From: Haematobia irritans
Lineage: Eukaryota > Arthropoda > Insecta > Diptera > Muscidae
DNA: 64,000 bases
Direction of reading: 5' to 3'
NCBI RefSeq assembly: GCF_050003625.1
Contig: NC_134397.1
Coordinates: 224,874,537 to 224,938,536, forward strand
Each line of letters opens with the position of its first letter. Within the stretch, counting starts at the first letter, position 1. Both the position numbers and the translations under genes were made by a program. Positions 9,658 through 22,278 of this stretch are shown here, in pieces. Below the pieces are notes generated by a model. The model had not been told where the DNA came from, did not search any database, and saw only the letters and a program-made list of their open reading frames with translations.

Positions 9658-10312
9658 TTATACCCTTCACCACTACTGTGGTGCAGGGTATAATAAGTTT
9701 GTGCATTTGTATGTAACGCCAAGAAGGAAAAGTCTGAGACCCCTCGTTTAGTATACCGATCTTCTTAGAATTAAACTCTGAGTCGATTTATCGATGTCCG
9801 TCTGTCTGTTGATGTATTTTTGTACGCAAAGTACATGTCGCAGTTTAAGTACGATCGTCCTCAAATTTGGCATAGGGTCGGTTTTTGGAACAAAGACAAT
9901 CGCTATTGATTTTGGAAAAATCGGTTCAGATTTAGATATAGCTGTCATATATATTTATCGCCGATCTGGCCATAATTTGCGTGTTTATCAAATGTTCTTC
10001 AAATTCCGTGCATCCGAATATTTTATAAGTCTCGCCAAATCGGTTTAGATTAGCTCCCATATATAGCTTTCGCCCGATTTACACTCATATGACCACAGAG
10101 GCCAATTTTTAACTCCGATTTAGTTGAAATTTTGCACAGGGAGTAGAATTAGCATTGTAACTATGCGTGCCAAATTTGGTGGTTACAATGAAGTTGTAAA
10201 AATGACTCTAATTTTCCTAAACTTCTAATACATATATATCGATCGATAAATCATAAATAAACTTTTGCGAAGGTTACTTAAAATTGTTTCAGATTTAAAT
10301 GTTTCCCATATT
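9658..10312 (-). mobile_element. Family-B Helitron-like element, truncated outer copy
   Basis: Begins with the hairpin TATACCCTTCACCACTACTG...CAGGGTATA, continues with GTCCGTCTGTCTG and 153-bp-type units, and stops in the CAGATTTAAATGTTTCCCATA block where a second hairpin end starts at 10313. Its own distal end is not found after 11595. Confidence 0.7.
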
Positions 10313-11595
10313 TATACCCTTCACCACTACTGTGGTACAGCGTATAATAAGTTTGTGCATTTGTATGTAACGCCAAGAAGGAGTAATCATAGACCAACCC
10401 TTTAGTATACGGATCGGCTTAGAATTAAATTCTGAGTCAATTTAATCTGAAATTTTGCATAAGGAGTAGAATTAGCATTGTAACTATGCGTGCCAAATTT
10501 GGTTGAAATTGGTTCAGATTTGGATATATCTCCCATATATAGCTTTCGCCCGATTTACACTCATATGACCACAGAGGCCAATTTTTAACTCCGATTTAGT
10601 TGAAATTTTGCACAGGGAGTAGAATTAGCATTGTAACTATGCGTGCCAAAATTGGTTTAAATCGGTTCAGATTGGGATATATCTCCCATATATAGCTTTC
10701 GCCCGATTTACACTCATATGACCACAGAGGCCAATTTTTAACTCCGATTTAGTTGAAATTTTGCACAGGGAGTAGAATTAGCATTATTACTATGCGTGCC
10801 AAATTTGGTTGAAATCGGTTCAGATTGGGATATATCTCCCATATATAGCTTTTGCCCGATTTACACTCATATGACCACAGAGGCCAATTTTTAACTCCGA
10901 TTTAGTTTAAAGTTTGCACAGGTAGTAGAATTAGCATTGTAACTATGCGTGCCAAATTTGGTTGAAATCGGTTCAGATTTGGATATATCTCCCATATTAG
11001 CTTTCCCCCGATTTACACTCATATGACCACAGAGGCCAATTTTTAATTCCGATTTAGTTGAAATTTTGCACAGAGAGTAGAATTAGCATTGTTGCTATGC
11101 GTGCCAAATTTGGTTGAAATCGGTACATATTTAGATATAGCTCCCATTTATGTTTTTCTGATTTCGACAAAAATGGTCAAAACACCAACATTTTCCTTGT
11201 AAAATCGCCACTGTTTCGTCCAAAAGTTGTAAAAATGACTCAAATTTTCCTAAACTTCTAATACACATGTATCGAGCGATAAATCATAAATAAACTTTTT
11301 CGAAGATTCCTTAAATTTGCTTCAGATTTAAACGTTTCCCATATTTTTTTACGAACATTGTGTTCCACCCTAGTGCATTAGACGACTTAAGTTTTGAGTC
11401 TATAGATTTTGTAGAATTCTATCAAATTCTGTCCAGATCGAGTGATATTTAAATGTATGAATGTGGGACAAACCTTTATATATATAGCACCCAACACATT
11501 TGACGGATGTGATATGGTATCGACAATTTATATCTACAAAGTGGTGCAGGGTATAATATAGTCGGCCCCGCCCGACTTTAGACTTTCCTTACTTG
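10313..11595 (-). mobile_element. Family-B Helitron-like element, inner copy
   Basis: Starts with the hairpin end (TATACCCTTCACCACTACTG), holds five tandem units with ACACTCATATGACCACAGAG at 10557, 10710, 10863 and 11015, and ends GGCCCCGCCCGACTTTAGAC...ACTTG, the reverse of the ACAAGTAAGGAAAGTC end seen at 15604 and 63547. It has no coding capacity. Confidence 0.75.
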
Positions 11596-13420
11596 TTTGT
11601 AATGGAAATTGACTAATTTGTACGGTAATTCTCGGTTTGCAAAAATAAATTGAGTCACTTGACCGAGCAATTGAGTGGAATGACTGCGCACTGCAAATAA
11701 ACAAAGCCATGGTGAATTGTCAAACGATGTTTATGTATTTAATTGGTCTATGGTGCGTACCGTAAACATGCAAATTCATTGTGAATTATTCCTTCGTCTA
11801 TGTTATAATTCAGGATAACCATTATACAGGTTATCCTCAAGCGGGGAAGGGTAAAATTAAAAATCTCATTTAAGCAATAACATCAACTAAATCTTCTAGT
11901 TCGACTATATTCCACATGGTGGCTAAATATTTGATTCATGCGTTGCGCATTTATTTAGGGTTACTCGATGTAAATAGTTTCGCTTTTGTCCGCTAGAGCT
12001 CATAAAGGATTTTTTGTGAAACCATGACCTACCCTTACATTTTGCCTCCCTAAAAAAAATGGGATATACCGTGGAATTCCATAGATTTGCGGTAAACTAA
12101 AGCAGTCCTAACCACCAGGCACACATAAAATTTAGATACACTACCAATTGAGAGAATTCAACATACATGGCATAGACATGAGTCATACAAGCTACGATAA
12201 AGCAGAGCAGGCAATGAAGTAAAAAATATGCGCTGTAGAGAATGAGAGTATTTTGTACCTGATAAGGGTGAGTATTTTTTCTTTTTTAATATCAACACAT
12301 TCGATGATGGTTATATTAAATGGTAGTTGGTTATTTGCAAGGGGGCAGGGATTTTTTTGTTTGGTGTAAGGATCTATGAACCTCCTACGGGGTGGTGTTT
12401 TAGGAATTGGCTACAGTTTGTTCAACATTGATAAGGCGTAGTTTAGCTAAGTATAGCCTACCCAAGTATGGTAGTAATACAATGCAATAGAAATGAAACC
12501 TTATAGGAAGGTATTGGAGGTCGAAAACATAAAAAAAAAAACAAAAAATTCTCTCATGTCTATTCACACTGAACATACTCCATTACAAAAATATCCCACA
12601 AGCAGGCACCTTAATTTTCTTCATTGTTCATCAAACCTTTGAAGTTTAATTCATTGAATTCTGTAATTAAACCCGAAAAGGAAGAATTTCTCTTCCTTCG
12701 TGTTCATAGTATGGGTGTGTCCGTATATGTGTTGACTTTCCTTCTTTAAGGCCTGCGAAAAAAACCTTGCAATTGATTTGTGTTAAGTAACCCAAAAAAC
12801 ACTGACTTCCTAATGCAAGGGAAAACTTTTTCAAATAGACATGTGTCCATCAAGAATCTTAACCCTTCGTAAGGTAACGCCCAAGGAATACCAGGTGAAC
12901 AGAATTTTCAGTTACCAAAATTTTATGGTACCACAGTATGAACTGCAGTTGGTGATTGTATCGCCCTCACTCTGTGAGCAAGTAGGGCGGTGGTGAGTGG
13001 TAGAGTACAACCCTTAGCAACAGTAATGGCCCAGTTAAATGGGGTGTGTCTGTAGCTCATTCTTTTTCTATTCGTTTTCAGTTTAGCGTTGGGTATGTAG
13101 AAATGTACATTACTGACTAAGAACAAGAAGAAGAATTGAAAAAATAGAGGCTGTTCGATATTCGGAAACGAGGGCCTTTGGAAAATATTTGCTAAGGCAG
13201 AAGGTCGTAAACAGAAATTGTTTTACCATTGGAATTTTTATGTTAACCCAATTGGGAAAAACTATAACCGAGATATGATTTTGGAAAAATTTTCCATTAG
13301 ATATGAAAGAGCTAAACTCAGGCAGAACCTGATGTGTCGTACCATACGCAGACAAAATATCACCAAAATATTTCCTATTAAAAAGTATATTGAAGCTGAA
13401 AACTTTTTCTATTAAAAATT
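11596..13420. other. Single-copy, gene-free stretch
   Basis: No repeat match elsewhere in the window and no convincing frame. 11812-11837 is a perfect hairpin (AGGATAACC, 8-nt loop, GGTTATCCT). Sequences just outside the family-B pair (GGTGCGTACATAGACC near 9501 and GGTCTATGGTGCGTACC near 11745) are roughly inverted, hinting that B inserted into an older element. Confidence 0.4.
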
Positions 13421-14110
13421 TAGTTGATACAATTAACTTTTTATCAAACTAAAAACATAAAGTTAATTAAGTCAATGATTGACAATTTTTAATTAAACAA
13501 TTAATTGATACAATTAACTTTACAATCAAAGTAGGAAGACTAACGGCCATTTTCACGTATCTCCGTTAGACTTTAACTCCCAGTTAACAGAGAGTAAAAT
13601 CGAAATATCTTCTCTCCGGTTAACTTTAACAGAAACATTTTTAGCAGTTAAGTTCCTAACTGGCATATGGAATATATAGACATGATGACAGACATGTCCA
13701 TAGTACGGTTTAAAAGTTCGTTAGCTAACGTTGCACTAACGGAGCTTCCTGAAAATGGGGGTAAGTCAGTTAAACAAATTATGGAAATTTTTGGATTTTT
13801 AATTAAAAATTCATTTTTAAATCAAACTGAAAACACTAAGTCAATTAAAAAAGTGATTGAAAATAGCTACGTTTTTAATTAAAAAAAAAAGTAATTGAGT
13901 TTTGCAATCAAGATCAATTAAATTTTCTATTGAATCAATAAAAAATTAATTGAAATTTTCTAATAAAATCAATTCATTTTTTAATCAAGTTTTATTTAAA
14001 GCCCAATTATAGCTGTGATCATTTTCGTGATTGAAGACATATCAATTAAAAAGTTAATAGGATCACTTAATTTCGTGATTAAAGACCTTTCAATTAAAAA
14101 ATAATTTTCA
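13421..14110. repeat. Decayed AATTAA-rich MITE sequence
   Basis: Repeated AATTAA, ATTGATAC and GTGATTGAAGACAT(A/T)TCAATTAAAAA motifs resemble the MITE pair at 4952-5534 but with many changes. A small fold-back element interrupts it. Confidence 0.5.
13547..13758. mobile_element. Small fold-back/MITE element
   Basis: Left arm CCATTTTCACGTATCTCCGT and reverse complement of right arm CCATTTTCAGGAAGCTCCGT agree at 16 of 20 positions. Interior has further paired AGTTAAC/GTTAACT motifs. Target duplication not identified. Confidence 0.45.
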
Positions 14111-14704
14111 TCCCTCCGTTAAAGGCGTAAAACTTTGAACTAAAGAAAATTTTCCATAAAGCAAAGAAAACAATTTTGGATTTTAACAAATAGTCCTTAA
14201 ATGAACATAAATATTGAACCTTTAGATTTAAGATTAAAACGCTTCATATATAGCCTAAGACTTATTTGGGGGATTTGGTATCTTTGGCTTAATATTTTTT
14301 TTTTTTTTTTGAATTAAGAACATTTTTTTACATTGAATTATCTTTTATAATTTATGTTTTTAAACTGACATTTGCTTGTACGTGAATAACTTTATTATTA
14401 TATCGCACAAAGTGAGTGGAAATTTCATAATTGAGATCTGTATCCTAATTTTAATTTTATTAATGCTGGATTTAAAACTACATACTCCCCTGTCTTTATT
14501 TTAAAGAAGTCTTTGGCTCAGAATCAATATCAAAATCCTTACGTGACGGTCAAAATCTCTGGATCAAAATAAACTTTTTTTGCTGGTGGTCGTCTTCCAA
14601 ATATTTATGAACGAAAATGTATTTCTAAATAATCAAGTTGTCAAATGGGGTGGTAGATCAATATCCCAGCAAAAAAAGCGTCGCCAAAAAATTAGGTGTA
14701 GAAA
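14111..14704. other. AT-rich stretch, no gene
   Basis: About 14190-14320 has text (GCCTAAGAC, CCAAAGATAC on the reverse) loosely like the MITE relic at 5880. Nothing else was recognised. Confidence 0.3.
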
Positions 14705-15603
14705 AAGCTTTCAATTCTCTAATGAAATAAAATTTCGACAAAATTTTCTACAAAAATAAAATTTTGTATTGGTTTTTTTGGGGGTTTGTTCTTCAAACAT
14801 ATTTGTTGTTTTGATTTCAGCTTAATAAATAAAATTTTGATAAAATTTTTTATAAATAGAAATAAAATTTTGACAAAATTTTCGATAGAAAGAAAAATTT
14901 GGCAAAATTTTGTATGGAAATAAAATTTTGACAAATTTTTCTCTAGATACAAAACTACTGATAGAAATTTCTATAGAAATAACATTTTGCCAACATTTTC
15001 TATATAAATAAAATTATGATAAAATTTTCTAGATAAATAAAATTATGATAAAATTTTCTATAGAAATAAAATTTTGACAACATTTGCCCTTTGTTGGTTA
15101 AGCTACCCTTGAAATTTAGTCAACGCATGGATTTAAGTTGAAATTAAAGCAATAATAAATAAATAAATAATAAAATAAATAAAAATAAATAAAATTTTGA
15201 CAAGATTTTCTATATAAAAATTTTTGACAACATTTTCTATAGAAATAAAATTTGGCCAAAATTTTCTATAGAAATAAAATGTTGACGTAATTTTCTATAG
15301 AAATAAAATTTAGACAAAATTTTCTATAGAAATAAAACTTTGACAAAATTTTCTACAAAATCAAAATTTTGACAAAATTTCCTATAGAAATAAAATTTTT
15401 ACATAATTTTCTTTTTTTTTTTTTTGTATGGAAATAAAATTTTGACAAGATTTTCTCTAGAAACCAAAATATTAACAAAATTTCCTATAGACAACATTTG
15501 CTCTTTGGTGGTTAAGCTACCTTTGTAGTTTAGTCAACGCATGAATTTGGAAGTTGAAATCAAAGCAATAAGAAATAAAATTTGGACAAGATTTTCTATA
15601 TAA
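14705..15603 (+). repeat. 29-bp satellite array with element-E fragments
   Basis: Tandem 29-bp units with core ATTTTGACAAAATTTTC then TATAGAAATAA. Interrupted at 14770-14825, 15088-15170 and 15495-15585 by pieces of element E (GGTTAAGCTACC, TTTAGTCAACGCATG, AAGTTGAAAT). Frames inside are by-products of the repeat. Confidence 0.8.
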
Positions 15604-17288
15604 ACAAGTAAGGAAAGTCTAAAGTCGGGCGACTATATTATACCCTGCACCACTTTGTAGATCTAAATTTTCGATACCATATCACATTCGTCAAATGTGT
15701 TGGGTGCTATATATAAAGGTTTGTCCCAAATACATACATTTAAATATCACTCGATTTCGACAAAATTTGAAAGACTTTTACAAAATCTATAGACTCAAAA
15801 TTTAAGTCGTCTAGGGTGGAACACAATTTTAGTAAAAAAATATGGGAAACATTTAAATCTGAAGCAATTTTAAGGAAACTTCGCAAAAGTTTATTTATGA
15901 TTTATCGCTCGATATATATGTATTAAAAGTTTATGAAAATTAGAGTCACTTTTACAACTTTTCGACTAAGCAGTGGCGATTTACCATGGAAAATGTTGGT
16001 TTTTTACCATTTTTGTCGAAATCAGAATAACATATATATGGGAGCTATATCTAAATCTGAACCGATTTCAATCGAATTTGGCACACATGACTATATTACT
16101 AGTGCAAAATTTCAACCAAATTGGGAAAAAAGTCTGGCTTCTGGGGCCATATAAGTCCATATAGGGCGAAAAATATATATGGAAGCTATATCTAAATCTG
16201 AACCGATTTCAATCAAATTTGGCACACATGACTATACTACCAATTGTACTCCTTGTGCAAAATTTCAAGCTAATCGGGATAAAACTCTGGCTTATGGGTC
16301 CATATAAGTGCATATCGGGCGAAAGATATATATGGGAGCTATATCTAACTCTGAATCGATTTCAATCAAATTTGGCACGCATAGCAACAATGCTAAGTCT
16401 ACTCCCTGTGCAAAATTTCAACCAAATCGGGCTTAAACTCTGGCTTTTAGGACCATATTAGTCCATATGGGGCGAAAGATATATATGGGAGCTATATCTA
16501 CATCTGAACCGATTTCAATCAAATTTTGCACACTTGACTATACTACTAAGTGTACTCCTAGTGCAAAATGTCAACCAAATTGGTCCAAAAATCTGGCTTT
16601 TATGACCATATTAGTCAATATCGGGCGACAGATATATATGGGAGCTATATCTAAATCTGAACCGATTTCAAACAAATTTGGCACACTTACCGATACTGTT
16701 AAACGTACTCCTTGTGCAAAATTTGAACCAAATCACGGCAAATCTCTGGCTTTTGAAACCATAAAAGTTCAAATCGGACGAAAGATATATATGGGAGCTA
16801 TATCTAAATCTAAACCGATTTCAATCAAATTTACCAAGCATTGGTAGAATGTCAATTCTACTCTTAATGCAAAATTTCACAAAAATCGGTAGTAACCTTT
16901 GGTCTCTGTGGTCATATGAGTCTAAATCGGACGAAAGATATATATAGCAGCTATATCTAAATCTGAACCGATTTAGCTGATATTTTGCAAGTTTTTCGAG
17001 ACTCATGAAATATTCGGATGTACTGAATTTGAAGATTTGTCTCTGTCCCAAAAAACGACCCTATGCCAAATTTGAGGAAGATCGGACTTAAACTGCGACC
17101 TGTACTTTGCGCACAAAAATACATGAACAGACATACAGACAGACATCGCTAAATCGACTCAGATTAATCGACTTAATTCTAAGACGATCGGTATACTAAA
17201 CGATGGGTCTCAGACTTTTCCTTTTTGGCGTTACATACAAATGCACAAACTTATTATACCCTGTACCACAGTAGTGGTGAAGGGTATA
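15604..17288 (+). mobile_element. Complete family-B Helitron-like element in satellite
   Basis: Runs from ACAAGTAAGGAAAGTCTAAA to the hairpin TATACCCTGTACCACAGTAG...GAAGGGTATA. Interior: conserved ~400-bp head, then 153-bp units (GGGAGCTATATCT at 16334, 16487, 16640 and 16793), then a GACAGAC-type microsatellite (17128-17150). Satellite text on both sides (TTCTATATAA before, AAAATTTTGACAA after) corresponds to an uninterrupted site of the same kind at 17872-17892. Frames such as 16467-16847 simply read through the units. Confidence 0.85.
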
Positions 17289-17950
17289 AAAATTTTGACA
17301 ATATTTTATCTAGAAATAAAATTTAGACAAAATTTTCTACAAAATCAAAATTTTGAGAAAATTTCCAATAGATATAAAATATTGACGTAATTTTCTATAG
17401 AAATAAAATTTTGACCAAATTTTCTATTTAACTAAAATTTTGACAAAATTTTCTACAAAATCAAAATTTTGAGAAAATTTCCCATAGAAATAAAATTTTG
17501 ACGTAATTTTCTATAGAAATAAAATTTTGACAAAATTTTCTATAGAAATAAAATTTTGTCGAAATTTTCTATAGAAATACAATGTTGATAAAATTTGCTA
17601 TAGAAATAAAATTTTAACAAAATTTTCTATAGAAATAAAATTTTGAAAAAATTTTGACAAAATTTCCTATAGAAATAAAATTTGTACATAATTTTCTTTT
17701 TTTGTATGCAAATAAAATTTTGACAAAATTTTCTCTAGAAACAAAAAATTTTTACAAAATTTCCTATAGACCACATTTACTCTTTGATGGTTAAGCTACC
17801 TTTGAAGTTTAGTCAACGCATGGATTTAAGTTGAAATCAGAGCAATGAGAAATAAAATTTGGACAAGATTTTCTATATAAAAATTTTTGACAACATTTTC
17901 TATAGAAATAAAATTTTGACAAAATTTTCTACAAAATCAAAAATAAGTAC
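17289..17950 (+). repeat. 29-bp satellite array, continuation
   Basis: Same orientation and unit as before the family-B insertion, with another element-E fragment at 17778-17860 (GGTTAAGCTACCTTTGAAG). Confidence 0.8.
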
Positions 17951-18608
17951 TTCTTCGCACGCATACCAGCTCTCCAAAAATAATATATTTACCCTAAAGA
18001 TACCCAAAAAGTGCGAACTCACCCCTGTTATTTTGTAATCTAACACACTATACCACGCTCCTCGACATGGATCTATTCAATGATGTTACTTTGTAAATTT
18101 TGTAAAAATAAAATAAAGGTATATTTTATTGGTAATTTTTTTTTTCTGAAATGTAATTTGGCATTACTTATCGCTACTATTAACGGTGCCCACTGTAGAG
18201 CCGAACCCGGACCTTAAGATATGATTTTGATTACCGGTATTAATAGCAAGAATCACTTTTTGCCTACACAGATAAGTTATTATTTTTAAATCCCAGGTAA
18301 CACTGCAAGTAGCAACATTTTGATTACCGGTATTACTGAAAGAATCACTAGTGCTTACCCAGTTTTTGCTGGGTTGACAAAAAATGTTCTTCAAATTTTG
18401 GTAGATGCAAAACTGGCAATATCACGGTGTCGAGTAATGGTACGAGAAACAATAGATTTATTCACATATTTGTTTGCAGCCAATGAAATTCGCTCCTCTA
18501 GTAGGCTCAAGAAATCAAATCTACGGATCGGTTATATGAGAATTATATTGCCAATTTTTGCATGATAGCTAAATGAAAAACATTTACATCTCATGTCAAA
18601 TCGTATGA
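17951..18608. other. Gene-free stretch with possible tRNA-like relics
   Basis: On the minus strand around 18065-17995 the text GTGGTATAGTGTGTTAG and GAGTTCGCAC have box A/box B character. The phrase ATTTTGATTACCGGTATTA occurs twice (18226 and 18319), a short direct repeat. No coding region was supported. Confidence 0.3.
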
Positions 18609-19244
18609 AAATTTGACTGCGTGGTAATGGACGACGAAACCTAAGTCAAAGCCGACTACAAGCAGCTTCCGGGACAGGAGTTTTATACGGCAAAAGGAAG
18701 GGGAAAGGTAGCAGATATTTTCAAGCACATAAAACTGTCAAAGTTCGCAAAGAAATATCTGGTTTGGCCAGCCATCTGTACCTGTGGCTTGAAAAGCAGC
18801 ATTTTCATAGCTTCCGGGACTGTCAACCAAGAAATTTACGTGAAAGAGTGTTTGAATAAACGTCTGCTGCCTTTCCTGAAGAAACACGGTTGTTCCGTAC
18901 TGTTTTGGCCGGATTTGGCATCTTGCCATTACGGTAAAAAGGGCATGGAGTGGTACGCCGCCAACAACGTGCAGGTGGTTCCCAAGGACAAGAACCCTCC
19001 CAACACGCCAGAGCTCCGCCCAATTGAGAAATACTGGGCTATTGTCAAGCGGAACCTAAAGAAGACCAAAAAAACTGCTAAGGACGAGCAGCAGTTCAAG
19101 GCAAACTGGCTTTCTGCGGCGAAGAAGGTGGACAAGGTGGCTGTACAAAATCTGATGGCAGGTGTCAAGCGTGAGGCCCGGCAATTCGGATTTGGAAAAG
19201 CGAAAGCTCAACTGAATATTTGTCCTGAATTTTATACTAATTGA
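18609..19244 (+). pseudogene. Broken Tc1/mariner-type (DD37E) transposase
   Basis: Encodes the catalytic part of a cut-and-paste transposase. The first acidic motif is at 18621-18641 (VVMDDET), directly followed by an in-frame TAA at 18642 where a Tyr or similar would be expected. From there the frame is open to 19244 and includes LPGQEF, the second Asp in FWPDLASCHYG, then NPPNTPELRPIEKYW. Counting residues between the second Asp and the Glu gives 37, which fits the ITmD37E group described in mosquitoes and other insects. The C-terminus is intact (ending FYTN). The N-terminal DNA-binding half is missing and an in-frame TGA lies at 18606, so the copy is 5' truncated and dead. A shorter ATG frame begins at 18789. 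Confidence 0.85.
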
Positions 19245-19340
19245 ACTTGAAAAAGAAATTTAATTTGATTTTTTAAATAAACGATTTCACCGATTTACAC
19301 GCGTTTTCCCTTGACCCAATTTTGACCGTATCACCCTTTA
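19245..19340 (+). mobile_element. 3' UTR and probable terminal repeat of the DD37E element
   Basis: After the stop come AAATAAACGATTTCACC and TTTTGACCGTATCACCCTTT, followed by TA at 19339-19340. This looks like the outward TIR of the transposon, but the left TIR (expected to start near AAAGGGTGATACGGTCAAAA) is absent upstream, in line with 5' loss. Confidence 0.55.
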
Positions 19341-20832
19341 AACTAAGAAGTAATCGTGTCAAGTTCCAAGCCGATAGATTGATTGTCTTTAAAAGAAGCA
19401 ATACGAATCCATTATGAAGGCCTACTCTCAGCAACCCCTATCCCCGTCTATTGTTCAAAAAGATAATAAAATAATTCTGCCCCAGTTGTATGATTTGTTT
19501 TTGTAATCTAAGCATAGCGTACGTTAAACATTCTTAAAGGACTAACATAACATAGTAAACGTGACGAGAGGTTTCTCTTGAACTATTGGCAAATGGCCTT
19601 CATGTAATGTCTCTGATTAGCTATATTACATTACGTCGTAACTGAGAACAACCTTAGTGTAACAGGCGAACAGATATTTGAAGGAAATGTGCTCAAGTCA
19701 TACCAGTCAGTGCCAGATTGGGCTGTTGACCCAACTAAGGGTTGGTGTGTAACTTACACAAACAATCCGGTCACCAACCATATCTACAGGCAAATGAAGT
19801 GGTATGATAGACTCAACCAACACCCACCTACTGTGACGAATGCATAATACCTCCCCTATATTTCACAAAAGGGCTGGCCGATGTTCTCTTTTCATGCATA
19901 GGCACATTTACAACCACTTACACAATTGTTATGTGTGCGGATGTGTTTGTATGAGCCCACACTCATAGTGCTGCCCATGTGTATTCAATCACATATTCGA
20001 GTGTGTGTTAAATCAAGTGTCAGATATAGTACCGCAATGCGGAAGTATTCCCACATACACTCTCCGACTCTCGTACACATTTTTTAGGCATGCTGGTTTA
20101 CACATATCCTTGTTGTGAAGGACGCGTGTGTATGTTTTGTGTACCGATAGCAATTCGAACACACATTTTTGCATGTTTGTATACACACACTCTGTGATGG
20201 TAGATTCTGTACGAGGTCCTCAGAAAATTGAGGAAGTTGATGTGGATGCTGTGACAGAACTCTTCGTAGTCGAGTGTGTGAGAGTATCAGTACGCACTCA
20301 TACACACAGCTCGATTTCTATGCGTTGTGATATCACTCACACGTCATTGTGATTGTCGTGTGTAGCTAGTGTGGGTGTGTGTACTGCTTGTTCTGCAGAG
20401 GCGTGAAAGTGATATGGAATCACCAAGATTTTCGTCCACCACTTATGGCGTTTTTTACACCCAAAGAGAAATGAAGGCAAATGTGGGGTAGTTTTTGCAA
20501 AATAATATAAATTAATAAAATTAAGAAAATTGTTATTAAAAATAACATAATTTTTGGTTGTTTATGAAAATTTCCTATTTTGAAGGAGACAATTGGCGCT
20601 AAGAATTATTAAAATGTTTACTTATTAAAATGATTAAAATGACAGATGGCGTATTTCATGATATACTAATCAGACAATACTAAAACTATAGTCATGTCGT
20701 ATCTTCGTCCATGGCTTTCAGTATGCTTCAGCTGCTTCAAAGGCAACAAAGAATTTTTTTTTTGTATCGCATCGTTACTACATACAACATTTTATTCCGA
20801 TTCAAACACGAAATTAATTGATCCAAATATTT
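19341..20832. other. Single-copy stretch, no gene seen
   Basis: 19880-20390 is rich in TGTG/CACA tracts common in fly non-coding DNA. 20797-20828 is a scrap of the AATTAA MITE (CACGAAATTAATTGATCC). Open frames on both strands at 20084-20352 overlap this low-complexity DNA and are not supported. Confidence 0.4.
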
Positions 20833-21920
20833 TTATACCCTGCGCCACGCTGTGGAACTGGGTATTATAAGTTAGTGCATATGTTTGCAACACCCAGAAG
20901 GCGACGAGATAGACCCATGTTGTCTTTGGCAAAAATGCTCAGGGTGGGTCCATGAGTCGATATAACCATGTCCGTCTGTCCGTGAACACATTTTTGTAAT
21001 CAAAGTCTAGGTCGCAGTTTTAGTCCAATCGACTTCAAATTTGGCACAAGTATGTGTTTTGGCTCAGAATAGAACCCTATTGATTTTGGAAGAAATCGGC
21101 TCAGATTTAGATATAGCTCCCATATATATATTTCGCCCGATATGGACTTATATGGCCCCTGAAGCCAGAGTTTTACCCTAATTTGCTTAAAATTTTGCAC
21201 AAAAAGAACAATTAGTACTATAGTCAAGTGTGCCAAATTTGATTGAAATCGGTTCAGATGTAGTTATAGCTCCCGTATATATCTTTCGCCCGATATGGAC
21301 TAATACGGTCCCAGAAACCAGAGTTTTACGCCAATTTGGTTGAAATTTTTGCACTAGGAATACAATTAGTAGTGTAGTCAATTCGTTCGCCCGATTTACA
21401 CTCATATGACCACAGTGGCCAATTTTTTGCTCCGATTTATTCGAAATCTTGCACAGGGAGTAGAATCAGCATTGTAGCTATGCGTGCCAAATTTGGTTGA
21501 AATCGGTTCTGAGTTAGATATATCTCCCATATATAGCTTTCGCCCGATTTAAACCCATATGACCACAGAGGCCAATTTTTTGCTTCGATTTAGTTGAAAT
21601 TTTGCACAGGGAGTAGAATTAGCATTGTAGCTATGCGTGCCAAATTTGGTTGAAATCGGTTCAGATTTAGATATAGCTCCCATATATATGTTTTTCTGAT
21701 TTCGACAAAAATGGTCAAAATACCAACATTTTCCTTGTGAAATCGCAACTGCTTAGTCGAAAAGTTGTAAATATGACTCTAATTTTCCTAAACTTCTAAT
21801 ACATATATATCGAGCGATAAATCATAAATAAACTTTTGCGAAGTTTCCTTAAAATTGCTTCAGATTTAAATGTTTCCCATATTTTTTTACTAACATTGCG
21901 TTCCACCCTAGTGCATTAGA
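20833..21920 (-). mobile_element. Family-B Helitron-like element, distal end missing
   Basis: Starts with hairpin TATACCCTGCGCCACGCTGT...GGGTATTATAAG, includes GTCCGTCTGTCCGTG and B-type units (GCTCCCATATATA and TTTCGCCCGAT), and breaks off after GCGTTCCACCCTAGTGCATTAGA, about 250 bp before the expected ACTTG end. At 21380 it switches between two unit subtypes, suggesting recombination between copies. Confidence 0.7.
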
Positions 21921-22278
21921 GAGTAATACCAACCTAAAAAAAGAACAAATTCTTTTACAATTCTGATTAGCTTAGTGTCTTGGTGGATGTCTGGCGTTGT
22001 AGACACACAGCCTACGAATCACTCGGAAAAACGTAGACCCTTGGCACCCACACCATAACTCAAAACCTGATTTATTAAACTGACCACATTTCCAAAATTC
22101 CCCAAATTTGTGGAAATTCCCCACCAAATCCCTAAGTCCCCAACTCACAAATTTTGTCCCCATCCACGAAAAAATATCCCCGATTTGGGGAAAAATCCCC
22201 AATACTGGCAACACTGATCCGAATGGCAATGAGATTAATTGTACAACCAATCTTACAATCAAATTTAGATTTCATTAA
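21921..22278. repeat. Family-D repeat and flank
   Basis: 22060-22230 (AACCTGATTTATTAAACTGA to AATACTGGCAACACTGA) matches 6796-6952 closely. The rest is unassigned. Confidence 0.55.

Noticed and set aside
18164..18565. Frames at 18164-18394 and 18320-18565 as the N-terminal part of the transposase
   Set aside because: Neither shows the helix-turn-helix text expected and they are not in a consistent frame with the catalytic part.
20084..20352. Two overlapping frames on opposite strands
   Set aside because: Low-complexity TGTG/CACA tracts; open on both strands by composition.
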